From assembly GCA_947455435.1 (NCBI GenBank), contig CANGNZ010000009.1:1-33729 (forward strand): 33,729 nucleotides of DNA, read 5' to 3'. Positions 18,096 to 27,546 of this stretch are shown here, piece after piece; position 1 is the stretch's first letter; each line of letters begins with the position of its first letter. The position numbers and the translations under genes are program-made. Source of the stretch: Microbacteriaceae bacterium (GTDB lineage Bacteria > Actinomycetota > Actinomycetes > Actinomycetales > Microbacteriaceae). The notes under the pieces were generated by a model. It did no database searches. It was given only the letters and a program-made list of their open reading frames with translations, and was not told the DNA's origin.

Positions 18096-18104
18096 GGGGT
18101 AATC

Positions 18105-18812
18105 GTGTTTCGAGGCAAGCCAGTTTTGGCAGTAATACCAGCGCGCGGAGGTTCAAAAGGACTTCCGGGCAAAAACCTGATGAAGCTCGGCGGGCTCACC
18201 ATGATCGAACGTGCGGCCAAGGCCGCCTTCGACTCGGGAGTTGTCGACATGGTCGTTGTTTCTTCAGACGATAACGAAATCCTTAAGCACGCAAACGCGA
18301 TAGGCAACGTGGTTGCTCACCGCCGCAACGAGCTTGCAGCGAACGACACCGCAACCGCGGGCGATGTGATTCGCGACCTGTTTGATAGCGATCGCGACGA
18401 CGTCATCGTCTCAGAAGACAACGCACCCTGGTTTGTTTACCTGCAGCCCACCTCGCCGTTGCGCACGGCCAAGCACATTCTTGCCGCGTTCGAGAAACTG
18501 GTTGAACACCCAGAATCAAACGCAATAGTCTCGGTTGCTCCGCTCGAGCCAAAGGTTTACTGGACAATGAAGATCGGTGAAGCCGGCGTGCTTGAGCCGC
18601 TGTTCCCTGAGGCTGTCTCGGCTAACCGCCAATCGTTTGACGATGTTTATCGCCCGAACGGCGCCATCTACATTTTTGATTATGAAGAGTTCAAGAAAAC
18701 CGGCAAGTTCCCGATCATGGGCGCTTTGCCGTTTGTCATGACCGTTGACGAGAGCGTCGACATCGACACCCAGGCCGACTTTGACGAAGCCAAGCGACTG
18801 CTAAACAAATAA
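18105..18812 (+). CDS. legF: CMP-legionaminic acid synthetase / acylneuraminate cytidylyltransferase (GTG start)
   Basis: VLAVIPARGGSKGLPGKNLMKLGGLTMIERAAKAAFDS...VYLQPTSPLRTAKHI...RPNGAIYIF. Confidence 0.9.
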   Translation: MFRGKPVLAVIPARGGSKGLPGKNLMKLGGLTMIERAAKAAFDSGVVDMVVVSSDDNEILKHANAIGNVVAHRRNELAANDTATAGDVIRDLFDSDRDDVIVSEDNAPWFVYLQPTSPLRTAKHILAAFEKLVEHPESNAIVSVAPLEPKVYWTMKIGEAGVLEPLFPEAVSANRQSFDDVYRPNGAIYIFDYEEFKKTGKFPIMGALPFVMTVDESVDIDTQADFDEAKRLLNK

Positions 18813-20062
18813 TGCAACGAGTTTGGAGCGCGCTAACCGAGATCGAAAAGGCCGAGTCGCTTTCGACTTGGCAGATCGCTGGCATCAACCTCTGGCCCGT
18901 GCTGCGAATGCGCATCTTTCGCGAACTAACCGAACAGCTTGGCATTTTTGAGCGCCGAATCGAAGAGCGCGTAATAGCAAACCGGGTGCCCCCAAAGAAG
19001 TCCGAGTTTGGCGAATTCGTCGTGGTGCCTTTTGTTCGCAAAAATGAGGCTGGAATCGACCCGTATTCGGTACGAATTTCGAATGCGCTCGGCGAGCATG
19101 CGTCAACGCTCGAAATGGCGCGAGTAGACGAACTCGAGGCATTCTTCACCAAGAAGTATCGCAAACGAGCGCTCATCGCGGTGGCACCACGAATTAAGAC
19201 AGCCGACACCCAAAAGTGGGATCGAGTTATGACCTTCCTCGAAACCACGCTCGACGCCCATCTGGGTCGCTACCGCGCTTTTCCGCGCTGGGCGCTGGTG
19301 CAGTTTTATGCTCAGCGACTCGGTTGGAGCAAGGCTTTCAAGAAGACCAAAAAGGTTTTCATCGTCAACGCCTGGAAGCGCTCGATGATTGCCGGTGCTC
19401 AAGCCGCCGGAGCCTGGGTCGTTGAGCCTCAGCACGGTTTGCTGACCAACGCACACCCACTGCTCTCATGGCCAGGTGAGCCTTGGGTTGCTTACCTGCC
19501 GAACGAGCTTTACCTGTGGGGTTCGGTATGGGCCAACGATTCGATTCCTGCTGGCGTTAAAAAGACGATCGTCGGCTACGACAAGGTGTTGCCTGGGTAT
19601 GCCAAGGTTTCTAAGACAATCCTGATCGTCGGTCAAGTGCATCACACCGAACGCATGCTCGAAATTGCACAAACCATGGCGGCCAAGAAGCCAGACCACA
19701 CACTGGTCTATAAGCCGCACCCGCAAGAAGACGAAACTCTCTTTGCTGGTCTCAAGTTGCCACGCAACCTGATGATTGGCCAAAAAGATCGCCCGGCTAT
19801 CGAGCTGATAGCAAACAGCGAATACGTGGTTGGCGTTTATTCGATGGCGCTGATCGAGGCCGTCGCTATCGGGGCGAAAGTTATCTCGCTACGTCTACCC
19901 GGTAGCGAAACTCTCGAGGCATTTGCCGACCAAATCACCTTCGCGGGGGCCGCTGATAAACTCGATTCTGTGCTCGAGGCAGCCAAACCGGCAACCTCAA
20001 CCGACAAACTTTTTGCTCCAAAACTTGCTGACCGCGCGTTTCTAGAACTCCTGGAGGGTTAA
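18812..20062 (+). CDS. GT-B-like glycosyltransferase of uncertain family; candidate nonulosonate transferase (paralogue of the next gene)
   Basis: EPQHG, TLVYKPHPQEDE (HP motif), GVYSMALIEAVAIGAKVISL; adjacent to legF. Confidence 0.55.
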   Translation: MQRVWSALTEIEKAESLSTWQIAGINLWPVLRMRIFRELTEQLGIFERRIEERVIANRVPPKKSEFGEFVVVPFVRKNEAGIDPYSVRISNALGEHASTLEMARVDELEAFFTKKYRKRALIAVAPRIKTADTQKWDRVMTFLETTLDAHLGRYRAFPRWALVQFYAQRLGWSKAFKKTKKVFIVNAWKRSMIAGAQAAGAWVVEPQHGLLTNAHPLLSWPGEPWVAYLPNELYLWGSVWANDSIPAGVKKTIVGYDKVLPGYAKVSKTILIVGQVHHTERMLEIAQTMAAKKPDHTLVYKPHPQEDETLFAGLKLPRNLMIGQKDRPAIELIANSEYVVGVYSMALIEAVAIGAKVISLRLPGSETLEAFADQITFAGAADKLDSVLEAAKPATSTDKLFAPKLADRAFLELLEG

Positions 20063-21516
20063 TGACCGAGAAGCGCGTCAGCATCGGCGAACTCTGCGAA
20101 GCCATCTGGCAAATTGAACGAGAAGAAGACCTATACAACTGGGAGGTCATGGGCGTAAAAATCTGGCCACTCGTGCGTTTTCGAATCTTCTACAACCTGA
20201 CAAAAAATGCCGACATGTACAAGTGGAAGAGCGCTGCGTTCGTTCTGCCTGACTGGGTTGAACGTTGGACGGGCAAGCCAGGTTACAAAGTCCTCTGGAA
20301 GTACACGCACGGTTGGCGCTGGTACCTGCGCAACGTGATTCCAGAAAGCTGGAAGGACCCGCGCGCAGTGCGTTGGTTGAAAGCTGATTCACTCGTCTCA
20401 CCGTTCTCAAATCGTGGCCCAGACGGCATAGATCACCACACTCAGCCTGTGCTAGAGGCGCTCGGCGACCGGGCACTTCGAATTGGTATGGGCGGGTGGG
20501 ATGCCCAAAGCGAATACCCTCACTTTTCGCCACTGCAGAAGCGCATTCGTCGCTGGCATTACGTTTGGTCGGTTATCGTGCGCCTGGGTGTGCAAAAGGC
20601 CGACTACGAGAAATACGCGAGAGTGATCAAGTTTCTCGAAGACTTTACTGGCAGCACAACGCGCCCATACAACCGGTTTCCGCGTTGGGCAGTTCGAAAC
20701 TATCTGATGGACGGCTTTGGTTGGCAGCGCCTGTTCAAGCGCATCGGTCTAAAGCGCATGTACATCGTCAACGCCTCGCGCATGAACATGCAAGGCGCAA
20801 TGCAGGACGCGGGTGGCCGAGTGATCGAGCTACAAAACGGCGTGTTCTCGAAATACAACCTGCAGTTCTCGTGGCCAGGCCGACCAAACATTCCATATAT
20901 TCCAGACGAAATCTGGACATGGGGAACGTTCTGGACTGACGGCATCGACAACTCCGGCTTGCAAGACATAGTGGTGGCTGGCGCGAACCCAGAGTTCAGC
21001 CGCATTCGCGAACTGGCCTTCGCTGGGGCAGAAGGTTACGCCCGCAAGCCGAAGTCGATCGTTGTGATGTCGCAACCACTAATCGGCGTAGAACTCTTTC
21101 GCTCGGCGCTCAAAATCGCCAAGGCAATGCCCGACTATTCGGTCGTCTTCAAGTCGCATCCGAAAGACATTCAAGATGAGTTCGACGACGTAATCACCGA
21201 ACTCGGCGCACCAACCAAAAACTTCTCGTTCGCCGAAGACGGCGTTGGCTCGCTGCAGCTATTGGCTCAGTCGGAGGTTTGCCTAGGAGTGTTCTCGGCA
21301 ACACTTATTGAAGCCGCCGGTCTGGGTTGCAAGGTCGCAATTTTGAAACTTGCCGGCTGGGAGCACTTGGCCCGCTTGGTAGACGGCGGTTTCGCCGGTG
21401 GATTCGACACCGCAGAGCAGTTCATCGCCGGGATCAACCAGTTGCCAACCGCTGGCGACCCTTACTATTTCTACGGCGAAGCAGCCGACTACAAGCGACT
21501 AACCGCTGAGCGCTAA
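20062..21516 (+). CDS. GT-B-like glycosyltransferase of uncertain family; candidate nonulosonate transferase
   Basis: ELQNG, SVVFKSHPKDIQ, GVFSATLIEAAGLGCKVAIL; N-terminus alignable with the preceding protein; TAATG overlap. Confidence 0.55.
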   Translation: MTEKRVSIGELCEAIWQIEREEDLYNWEVMGVKIWPLVRFRIFYNLTKNADMYKWKSAAFVLPDWVERWTGKPGYKVLWKYTHGWRWYLRNVIPESWKDPRAVRWLKADSLVSPFSNRGPDGIDHHTQPVLEALGDRALRIGMGGWDAQSEYPHFSPLQKRIRRWHYVWSVIVRLGVQKADYEKYARVIKFLEDFTGSTTRPYNRFPRWAVRNYLMDGFGWQRLFKRIGLKRMYIVNASRMNMQGAMQDAGGRVIELQNGVFSKYNLQFSWPGRPNIPYIPDEIWTWGTFWTDGIDNSGLQDIVVAGANPEFSRIRELAFAGAEGYARKPKSIVVMSQPLIGVELFRSALKIAKAMPDYSVVFKSHPKDIQDEFDDVITELGAPTKNFSFAEDGVGSLQLLAQSEVCLGVFSATLIEAAGLGCKVAILKLAGWEHLARLVDGGFAGGFDTAEQFIAGINQLPTAGDPYYFYGEAADYKRLTAER

Positions 21517-21522
21517 TAAACT
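21517..21522 (+). promoter_or_regulatory. Possible internal -10 TAAACT, 7 nt before ATG 21530
   Basis: TAAACT-TAGGGGC-ATG. Confidence 0.3.
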
Positions 21523-21529
21523 TAGGGGC

Positions 21530-22555
21530 ATGGCCAACTCAACAGCGCTCCTCGTGGGCTGCGGATCAATCGGTAAAAAGCACCTCCAAGAGATGCTCAA
21601 CCTCTTCGACGCGATTACCGTCGTCGACATCAACGAGGAGGCTCTCGCCTGGGCGAAGACCGAAGGTGGCGAAAAGATCTCGACCGCAACCTCGCTTGAA
21701 GCGGTTCTTGCAAATTTCACACCTTTCGATGTAGCCACAGTCGCAAACTGGGGCCCAGACCATGTGCCAACCATTCGCGCACTGCAGTCCAAAGGCCAAA
21801 AGAACTTCGTCGTCGAAAAGCCACTTTCTGACTCAATCGCCGACGCTCGCGATATTCTCTCTGAGGTCGAGCGTGCCGGCGGTAAGTTGTGGATTAACCT
21901 GACGCGCCGATTCTCTGGCCTGCCAGACGGCATCATGCGCGTTGCCGCCGAGCATAACCTCGGTGAACTAAAGGGAGTAACCGTCACGGGTGGCGCTCGC
22001 TGCATTGCAACCAACGGCATTCACTACCTTGACCTTGCAACAGTGCTTTTTGGTGCATCGCCAATTTCGGTGACGGCAGACCTCGAAAGTCAAAACATCA
22101 ACCCTCGCCACGAGTCACTTGCCTTCTATGAAGGCAGTGTGAACTACAACTACGCAGGTGGAAAGCGCTTCAGCTGTGTTTTCTTGAACCAGAGCGCGGT
22201 AACCGAGAACGTGCGTTTTTACTGGCGCGATGCCGAAGGCGAAATGATGCCAAACGGTGACTTCGCTTTGCGCATTCGAAACAAGAGCGAAATCGAAACC
22301 TACCCGGCCGTGACCCGCACAGGTTACGCGCAAGACCAGGTGTTCCGCGAAAACCTTTGGCTCACCCCAGAGGGTAAAACCGGCATGACCGCTCTCTACG
22401 AAACCGTAAAGGCTGGCAAGTCGGTTGGCGACACTGGCACACGCACAGCAGAAGACCTACTCGCCGCTCTGCACGCTTCTGAGCTCGGCCAACGCCTCAA
22501 TCTGCCGGTTGACGAAAAGCTTGTCGACATCAACCGCCACTGGAGTATTTCTTGA
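21530..22555 (+). CDS. Gfo/Idh/MocA family oxidoreductase
   Basis: ALLVGCGSIGKKHLQEMLNLFDAITVVDINEEAL...FVVEKPLSDSIADARD (EKP motif). Confidence 0.88.
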   Translation: MANSTALLVGCGSIGKKHLQEMLNLFDAITVVDINEEALAWAKTEGGEKISTATSLEAVLANFTPFDVATVANWGPDHVPTIRALQSKGQKNFVVEKPLSDSIADARDILSEVERAGGKLWINLTRRFSGLPDGIMRVAAEHNLGELKGVTVTGGARCIATNGIHYLDLATVLFGASPISVTADLESQNINPRHESLAFYEGSVNYNYAGGKRFSCVFLNQSAVTENVRFYWRDAEGEMMPNGDFALRIRNKSEIETYPAVTRTGYAQDQVFRENLWLTPEGKTGMTALYETVKAGKSVGDTGTRTAEDLLAALHASELGQRLNLPVDEKLVDINRHWSIS

Positions 22556-23499
22556 GCCGCTTAGGCGTTGTCGGCTCCGGCTCGATTGTTCCTTTTCACC
22601 TAGACGCTTTGAAGGCTGCTGGGTTTGAGATCAGCAACATCGGCTCACGCCCGGGTTCAGAGAAAACAGCAGCACTTGCCGCAAAGTATGGGGCAGAAGC
22701 ATTAGACACCTGGCAAGAGGTTGTTGCCAGCAACGTTGACGCGCTCTTGATTGCCCCAGAAACATCGGTTACCCCAGAAATCTTGGCTGCCGCAATCGCT
22801 ACTGGCAAGCCGATTCTGGTCGAAAAGCCGGTGGCATACGCTTCGAGTGAGATCGCTGCGCTCGGCAACCCGGCGAACGTCCTGGTCGGCTACAACCGTC
22901 GCCACTACTCGAGCGTTGCCGAAGCTAAGAAGCTCGTGACCAGCGCAAGTGCGGCAACCTTCAACGCAGCAATACCTGAGGCTTCGTGGGCGGCCGACAT
23001 GGCCGACGACAAAAAGCGTGCGATTCTGCTCGGCAACTCGGTTCACGTTCTTGACCTACTGCAGTACCTTTTTGGCACGCTAAAGGTGAGTGGCATCGCC
23101 AAGTTAGACAACGCCTCGGGCATTGTCACACGAAGCGTTGCCCTAGAGGCGGCCGGCGGGGTTGGCTCGGCAATGATCACCTTCGGTTCGCCATCGAACT
23201 TCTTCGTCGACATTCACACCCCAGGCAAATCGGCAGCGCTTCGCCCAATCGAGTTTTATCAAGAGTTTGTCGGTGTTCAGGTAATCGACCCAACCCCGGA
23301 ACTGCCGTTGCGCCACTATGTTGCGACTAAGGGCGAGGCTTTCGAGCTGAGCCAAGACGACCTCGACTTCAAGCCCGGTTTCTTGAGCCAGGCTCGCGAA
23401 CTAAAGCAGCTCGTTGACGGCTCACCTTTTGAGCGCAAGTCGGCCACCCTCGCTGAAGCTGCCGCGATTTTGAGCCTAGCCGAACAACTTCTGGGTTAG
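22552..23499 (+). CDS. Gfo/Idh/MocA family oxidoreductase (TTG start)
   Basis: LGVVGSGSIVPFHLDALKAAGFEISNIGSRPGSEKTAALAAKYG...ILVEKPVAYASSEI; TTGA overlap with upstream gene. Confidence 0.88.
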   Translation: MSRLGVVGSGSIVPFHLDALKAAGFEISNIGSRPGSEKTAALAAKYGAEALDTWQEVVASNVDALLIAPETSVTPEILAAAIATGKPILVEKPVAYASSEIAALGNPANVLVGYNRRHYSSVAEAKKLVTSASAATFNAAIPEASWAADMADDKKRAILLGNSVHVLDLLQYLFGTLKVSGIAKLDNASGIVTRSVALEAAGGVGSAMITFGSPSNFFVDIHTPGKSAALRPIEFYQEFVGVQVIDPTPELPLRHYVATKGEAFELSQDDLDFKPGFLSQARELKQLVDGSPFERKSATLAEAAAILSLAEQLLG

Positions 23500-24371
23500 G
23501 CGTGGCGACGGCTGGCTAAGAATGAGCCTGCAGCGACCAAAGGGAACCCAACCCACATACCGATGGTGAATGGTTCGCTGGCAAACAGAATGCCCAGCAA
23601 AATGGCCACCGCGGTATTCACGTAGGTGATCAAGCTCGCCCTCGAGAGGCCAATTTCTTTCATCAAGTCAAAGAACAGCACAAACGCGACAGCCGAGCAA
23701 ACAACGCCAAGCACTGCGAGCGATACCCAAGACTCCCACTTCGGTGTGGTCACACCTTCGGCCAGCGGGTTCAGAATTGCCGGCACAACGTAGATCACGG
23801 CGACAAAGATCATCGAAACGGCGATCACACCAATCCGCTCAACGTTAGGCGCCTCCTTGGCGGCAATCGCAGGGGCAATCGCGTAGCCAACTGCGGCCAA
23901 GATGATTGCGCCAACCCAAACCAGTTCCAGGTTTTGCGTGAAGGCATCGATGCCGACCAACAAAAAGATTCCTACAAAGCCGATCGCCAGCCCGAGGATG
24001 TTCTTTTTGTGCACTGCCGACTTGTCGCCGAGGTAATAAAACGTGACGGCCATCGCGAAGAACGGCACGGTCGCGATTAGCAGCCCGGCGAGTCCAGAAG
24101 AAATGTGACCCTTCTCAGCTGTGGTAACCAACCACCAAGGCCCAGCCATCTCGAAGAGCGCGAAAGCGAGGCTCACCTTCCAGGCCCTCAAAGCCGGCAC
24201 GAAAGCGCCGCGCTTGATTGCTACGGGAGTAAGCACGAGCGCGCCAAGAAGCACGCGCGAAAGAATGATCATGGCAGGTGAAAAGTCACTCGCTGCAACT
24301 TTGATGAAGAAGTACGGAATACCCCAGGCGATACCGCAGGCGAGAAAAAGAAACAGACCTTTACGTGACAT
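23496..24371 (-). CDS. EamA/DMT family transporter
   Basis: Ten hydrophobic segments; GIAWGIPYFFIKVAASDFSPAMIILSRVLLGALVL. Alternative GTG start 24380. Confidence 0.88.
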   Translation of the reverse strand: MSRKGLFLFLACGIAWGIPYFFIKVAASDFSPAMIILSRVLLGALVLTPVAIKRGAFVPALRAWKVSLAFALFEMAGPWWLVTTAEKGHISSGLAGLLIATVPFFAMAVTFYYLGDKSAVHKKNILGLAIGFVGIFLLVGIDAFTQNLELVWVGAIILAAVGYAIAPAIAAKEAPNVERIGVIAVSMIFVAVIYVVPAILNPLAEGVTTPKWESWVSLAVLGVVCSAVAFVLFFDLMKEIGLSRASLITYVNTAVAILLGILFASEPFTIGMWVGFPLVAAGSFLASRRHA

Positions 24372-24421
24372 ACAAGCCACTCTACGCAGTTGGTAGATTG
24401 GAGGGGTACAAGGAGGTACGC

Positions 24422-26491
24422 ATGCTCGCTCGAGTTACATTCGATGAGTCGCACCGCCCGGCATGGTCCACAAGACCAGAGGTAGCGGAGCAGATCAACC
24501 CAGGCAACCCGGTAGATGCCGGATACGTCAAGGCAGCCAATGTGCTGCGAAACGACGGCTTTGAAATCGCCGTCCACACCACCGAAACCCTTGCCGATGC
24601 GCTTAAGCGCTCAAAGGTTTTCGTCGCCCTTCACTCTTCGAAGGACGAATTCGAATCCACCACCAAACAGGGGCACCCTGAGTTCACGCCAACCGAAATC
24701 GACGAACTGGTCGCTTGGGTGGAGGCCGGCGGTGGGTTGGTTTTGTTTGCCGAAACCGAACAACTGAAATACGGTAACTCGGCCGGAGTAATCGCCGAGC
24801 GTTTCGGCATCAAGGTGCAAAACGTCACGGTTCAAGACCCACACTCAAACTACAAAGAGGTCGCAACCTGGGTACTCGGCGACCTCATTCCGACCGGCTT
24901 GACCGCCGGTGTCGGGCAGGCCTGTTTTTACCGTGCCGGTGCACTCGAGATTCAGCAAAGCGTTGCTGCCAATACCTTCGTTGTCGCAGCAACCAGCGCA
25001 ACGGCCACTCCGGCTTCGGCGCCACTTCTTGCGGTTCAGACTCACGGCCGTGGTCGCGTCGCCGTGATCGCCGACTCAGACCTGTTCGGCGACGACTCGA
25101 TTGATGACCTCGACCACCTGACCCTCTGGCGCAACCTGGTTACCTGGGTCGCGGCAACTGGTGACTCAGCGGCCGAAGCCAAAGAGGCTAGCTGGACGCT
25201 CACCGACCAGAATTGGCTCGCGCTGGAGCGCGCTGTTGAGGCGATTCGCCCGCTGCAGGCAAAAGACGGTTCGGTTGCCGACGAAAAAGCTGCCGCTAAG
25301 CCTCACGCCTTAGCGATGATGGGCGCCATCAACGCGTTGATTCCGAAGTTCGAACACCAGCGCGAACACCTCGAGGCAACAATCAAAGACATCGAAAAGT
25401 GGATTGATAGCGACTTCGGTGTGCCGGACTTCTTAGATTCGCTCCTGTTGTTCAGGCCAGACCTAAACCGCAGCGACAAACTCGAAAACCTCGTCGTGTT
25501 CCCGATGTACACCCAAAACGGAAACCCGAATCGAAACTTCGAAGCGGTCGTTGCCCGAACCGTTTGGCCGCAGTGGATCAACGAGCTTGAATCGAAGCAG
25601 TACCACAACCCTGCCTTCGTGCCAATCGAGTTCGTTGCGTTTACAAAGGGCTACGACACCAACTCCGCAGTGTTGTTCCCCGAAACGGTGGCGACCAGAG
25701 AGCTAGCAAAGTTCTTCTGGGGTGGAATTTTCTGCGACCGCGAAGCCGCACGTTACCGCCGCATCACCGCAAGTGCGTCCGAGTTATTGAAGCTCGCGCT
25801 ACCCGCCGATGCCGAATATCTTCTCGCCAACCAGTCGGTGACCCAAGAGACCTACATGTTGTGGGATCTCGTGCACGACCGCGCTCACAGTCACGGCGAC
25901 CTGCCGTTTGACCCGTTCATGATCAAACAGCGCATGCCCTATTGGATGTATGCGCTCGAGGAGCTGCGCTGCGACCTCACGACCTACCGCGAAACCGCGA
26001 AACTCGAAGCACAAGGTGTTTACCTTGCCCGCTTCGCCCGCTACGCCATCTTGTTCGACCGCCTGTTCAGGTTTCCGATTACCGGCGACCGTCACCGCAA
26101 CTACGATGGCCTCGGAGGCCAGATCATCTTCGCGCACCTCCACAAGCAAGGCATTTTGCACTGGACAGACAACACTTTGTCTCTCGAATGGGATCGCCTC
26201 AACGACTCGATGGTTGAGCTGTGCGAAATGGTCGAAGAGCTTTATCGCACAGGAATCGACCGCAGCCGTCTGGCTCACTGGTTAGCCAGTTACGAGTTTG
26301 TCTCCGGTTTGGTTGAGCCACACCCGGGCTCCAACTGGGCCAAGGGCGTCGACGCTTTGCCCGTCAACGGCGAACTGCGCGAGGTCGTTGACCTCGTGCT
26401 CCCAGACGAGTTTCCGCTAAACGTGTTCTACGAAGCTCTTCGCAAAAAACTAGCCCCCGAAATCGCAGCAACGGCAGGAATCACAGCATGA
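24422..26491 (+). CDS. DUF6421-like protein: N-terminal GATase1-like/IFT52-GldG-like domain + C-terminal putative metallopeptidase-like domain
   Basis: SD AAGGAGG before ATG 24422; ARVTFDESHRPAW...LVAWVEAGGGLVLFAE; WDLVHDRAHSHGDLPFDPFMIKQRMPYWMYALEELRCDLTTYRE. Family name from memory. Confidence 0.6.
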   Translation: MLARVTFDESHRPAWSTRPEVAEQINPGNPVDAGYVKAANVLRNDGFEIAVHTTETLADALKRSKVFVALHSSKDEFESTTKQGHPEFTPTEIDELVAWVEAGGGLVLFAETEQLKYGNSAGVIAERFGIKVQNVTVQDPHSNYKEVATWVLGDLIPTGLTAGVGQACFYRAGALEIQQSVAANTFVVAATSATATPASAPLLAVQTHGRGRVAVIADSDLFGDDSIDDLDHLTLWRNLVTWVAATGDSAAEAKEASWTLTDQNWLALERAVEAIRPLQAKDGSVADEKAAAKPHALAMMGAINALIPKFEHQREHLEATIKDIEKWIDSDFGVPDFLDSLLLFRPDLNRSDKLENLVVFPMYTQNGNPNRNFEAVVARTVWPQWINELESKQYHNPAFVPIEFVAFTKGYDTNSAVLFPETVATRELAKFFWGGIFCDREAARYRRITASASELLKLALPADAEYLLANQSVTQETYMLWDLVHDRAHSHGDLPFDPFMIKQRMPYWMYALEELRCDLTTYRETAKLEAQGVYLARFARYAILFDRLFRFPITGDRHRNYDGLGGQIIFAHLHKQGILHWTDNTLSLEWDRLNDSMVELCEMVEELYRTGIDRSRLAHWLASYEFVSGLVEPHPGSNWAKGVDALPVNGELREVVDLVLPDEFPLNVFYEALRKKLAPEIAATAGITA

Positions 26492-27522
26492 CCCCAAGAA
26501 AAATCTGGCGAGGTTTCGCCAGCGACAACTACGCAGGCGTTCACCCAGAAATCATGGCGGCAATGCTTGCCGTAAACGAGGGTCACGAGATTGCCTACGG
26601 CGAAGACACCGTTACCGCTCGGCTCGATGCCCTGATGCAGGAACACTTTGGTTCACAAGCCCTCGCGTTCCCGATGTTCAACGGCACGGGTGCAAACGTA
26701 GTCGCGCTTCAGGCCTGTACCAAGCGTTGGGAGGCGGTGATCTGCGCCGAAACGGCCCACATCGTCACAGACGAGGGTGGTGCTCCCGAAAAGATGGCTG
26801 GGCTAAAGCTTTGGACGATTCCGACGCCAGACGGCAAGCTGACTCCAGAACTCATCGATACCCAGATGTTCGACATCGGCAGCGTTCACCGCGCGCAACC
26901 GGCAGTTGTTAGCATCACGCAGACAACAGAGCTCGGCACTCTCTACACGGCCGCCGAGATCAAAGCGATCGGCGACTACTGCAAAAAGCACGGTCTTTAC
27001 CTTCATCTCGACGGCGCTCGCATCTCGAATGCGGCAGCCGCCCTTGGCGCGAAGTTCCGTGAGTTCACCACCGATGCCGGCGTAGACATCGTCAGCTTCG
27101 GCGGCACAAAGATCGGCGCCATGGGCGCCGAGGCAGTCGTTGTTCTAAACCCTGCACTAATTGACTCAATCGCGTTCTTGCGCAAAACCTCGATGCAACT
27201 CGGCAGCAAGATGCGATTCATGAGCGCTCAGCTGATTGCCTTGATCGAGGGTGACCTCTGGAGCCGAAACGCCACCCATGCAAACAAGATGGCCGCCAAG
27301 CTCGACGCTGGCCTTCGAGCAATGGGCGTCGAGATTCCTAACCCAACCCAGGCAAACGCGGTGTTCCCGATCTTCAGCGAGGCTCAGACCGCAAAGCTTC
27401 AGGAGCAATACCGCTTCTACGTTTGGAATGTCGCGACCGGGCAGGTTCGCCTGATGTGCTCTTGGGACACCGCCGAAGAAGACATCGATGGTTTCTTGGC
27501 CGTAGCAAAAGGAATTCTGTAG
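26488..27522 (+). CDS. ltaE: Low-specificity threonine aldolase / beta-eliminating lyase
   Basis: FASDNYAGVHPEIMAAMLAVNEGHEIAYGEDTVTARLDALMQEHFG...HLDGARISNAAAALG...SFGGTKIGAMGAEAVV; ATGA overlap. Confidence 0.9.
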   Translation: MTPRKIWRGFASDNYAGVHPEIMAAMLAVNEGHEIAYGEDTVTARLDALMQEHFGSQALAFPMFNGTGANVVALQACTKRWEAVICAETAHIVTDEGGAPEKMAGLKLWTIPTPDGKLTPELIDTQMFDIGSVHRAQPAVVSITQTTELGTLYTAAEIKAIGDYCKKHGLYLHLDGARISNAAAALGAKFREFTTDAGVDIVSFGGTKIGAMGAEAVVVLNPALIDSIAFLRKTSMQLGSKMRFMSAQLIALIEGDLWSRNATHANKMAAKLDAGLRAMGVEIPNPTQANAVFPIFSEAQTAKLQEQYRFYVWNVATGQVRLMCSWDTAEEDIDGFLAVAKGIL

Positions 27523-27546
27523 CCAACTCTTTGGTTGAATAGAACT

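Noticed and set aside
11976-23499. Legionaminate region as a recent mobile island
   Set aside because: No integrase, transposase, tRNA or flanking direct repeat seen, and composition looks like the surrounding genes; transfer cannot be claimed from this window.
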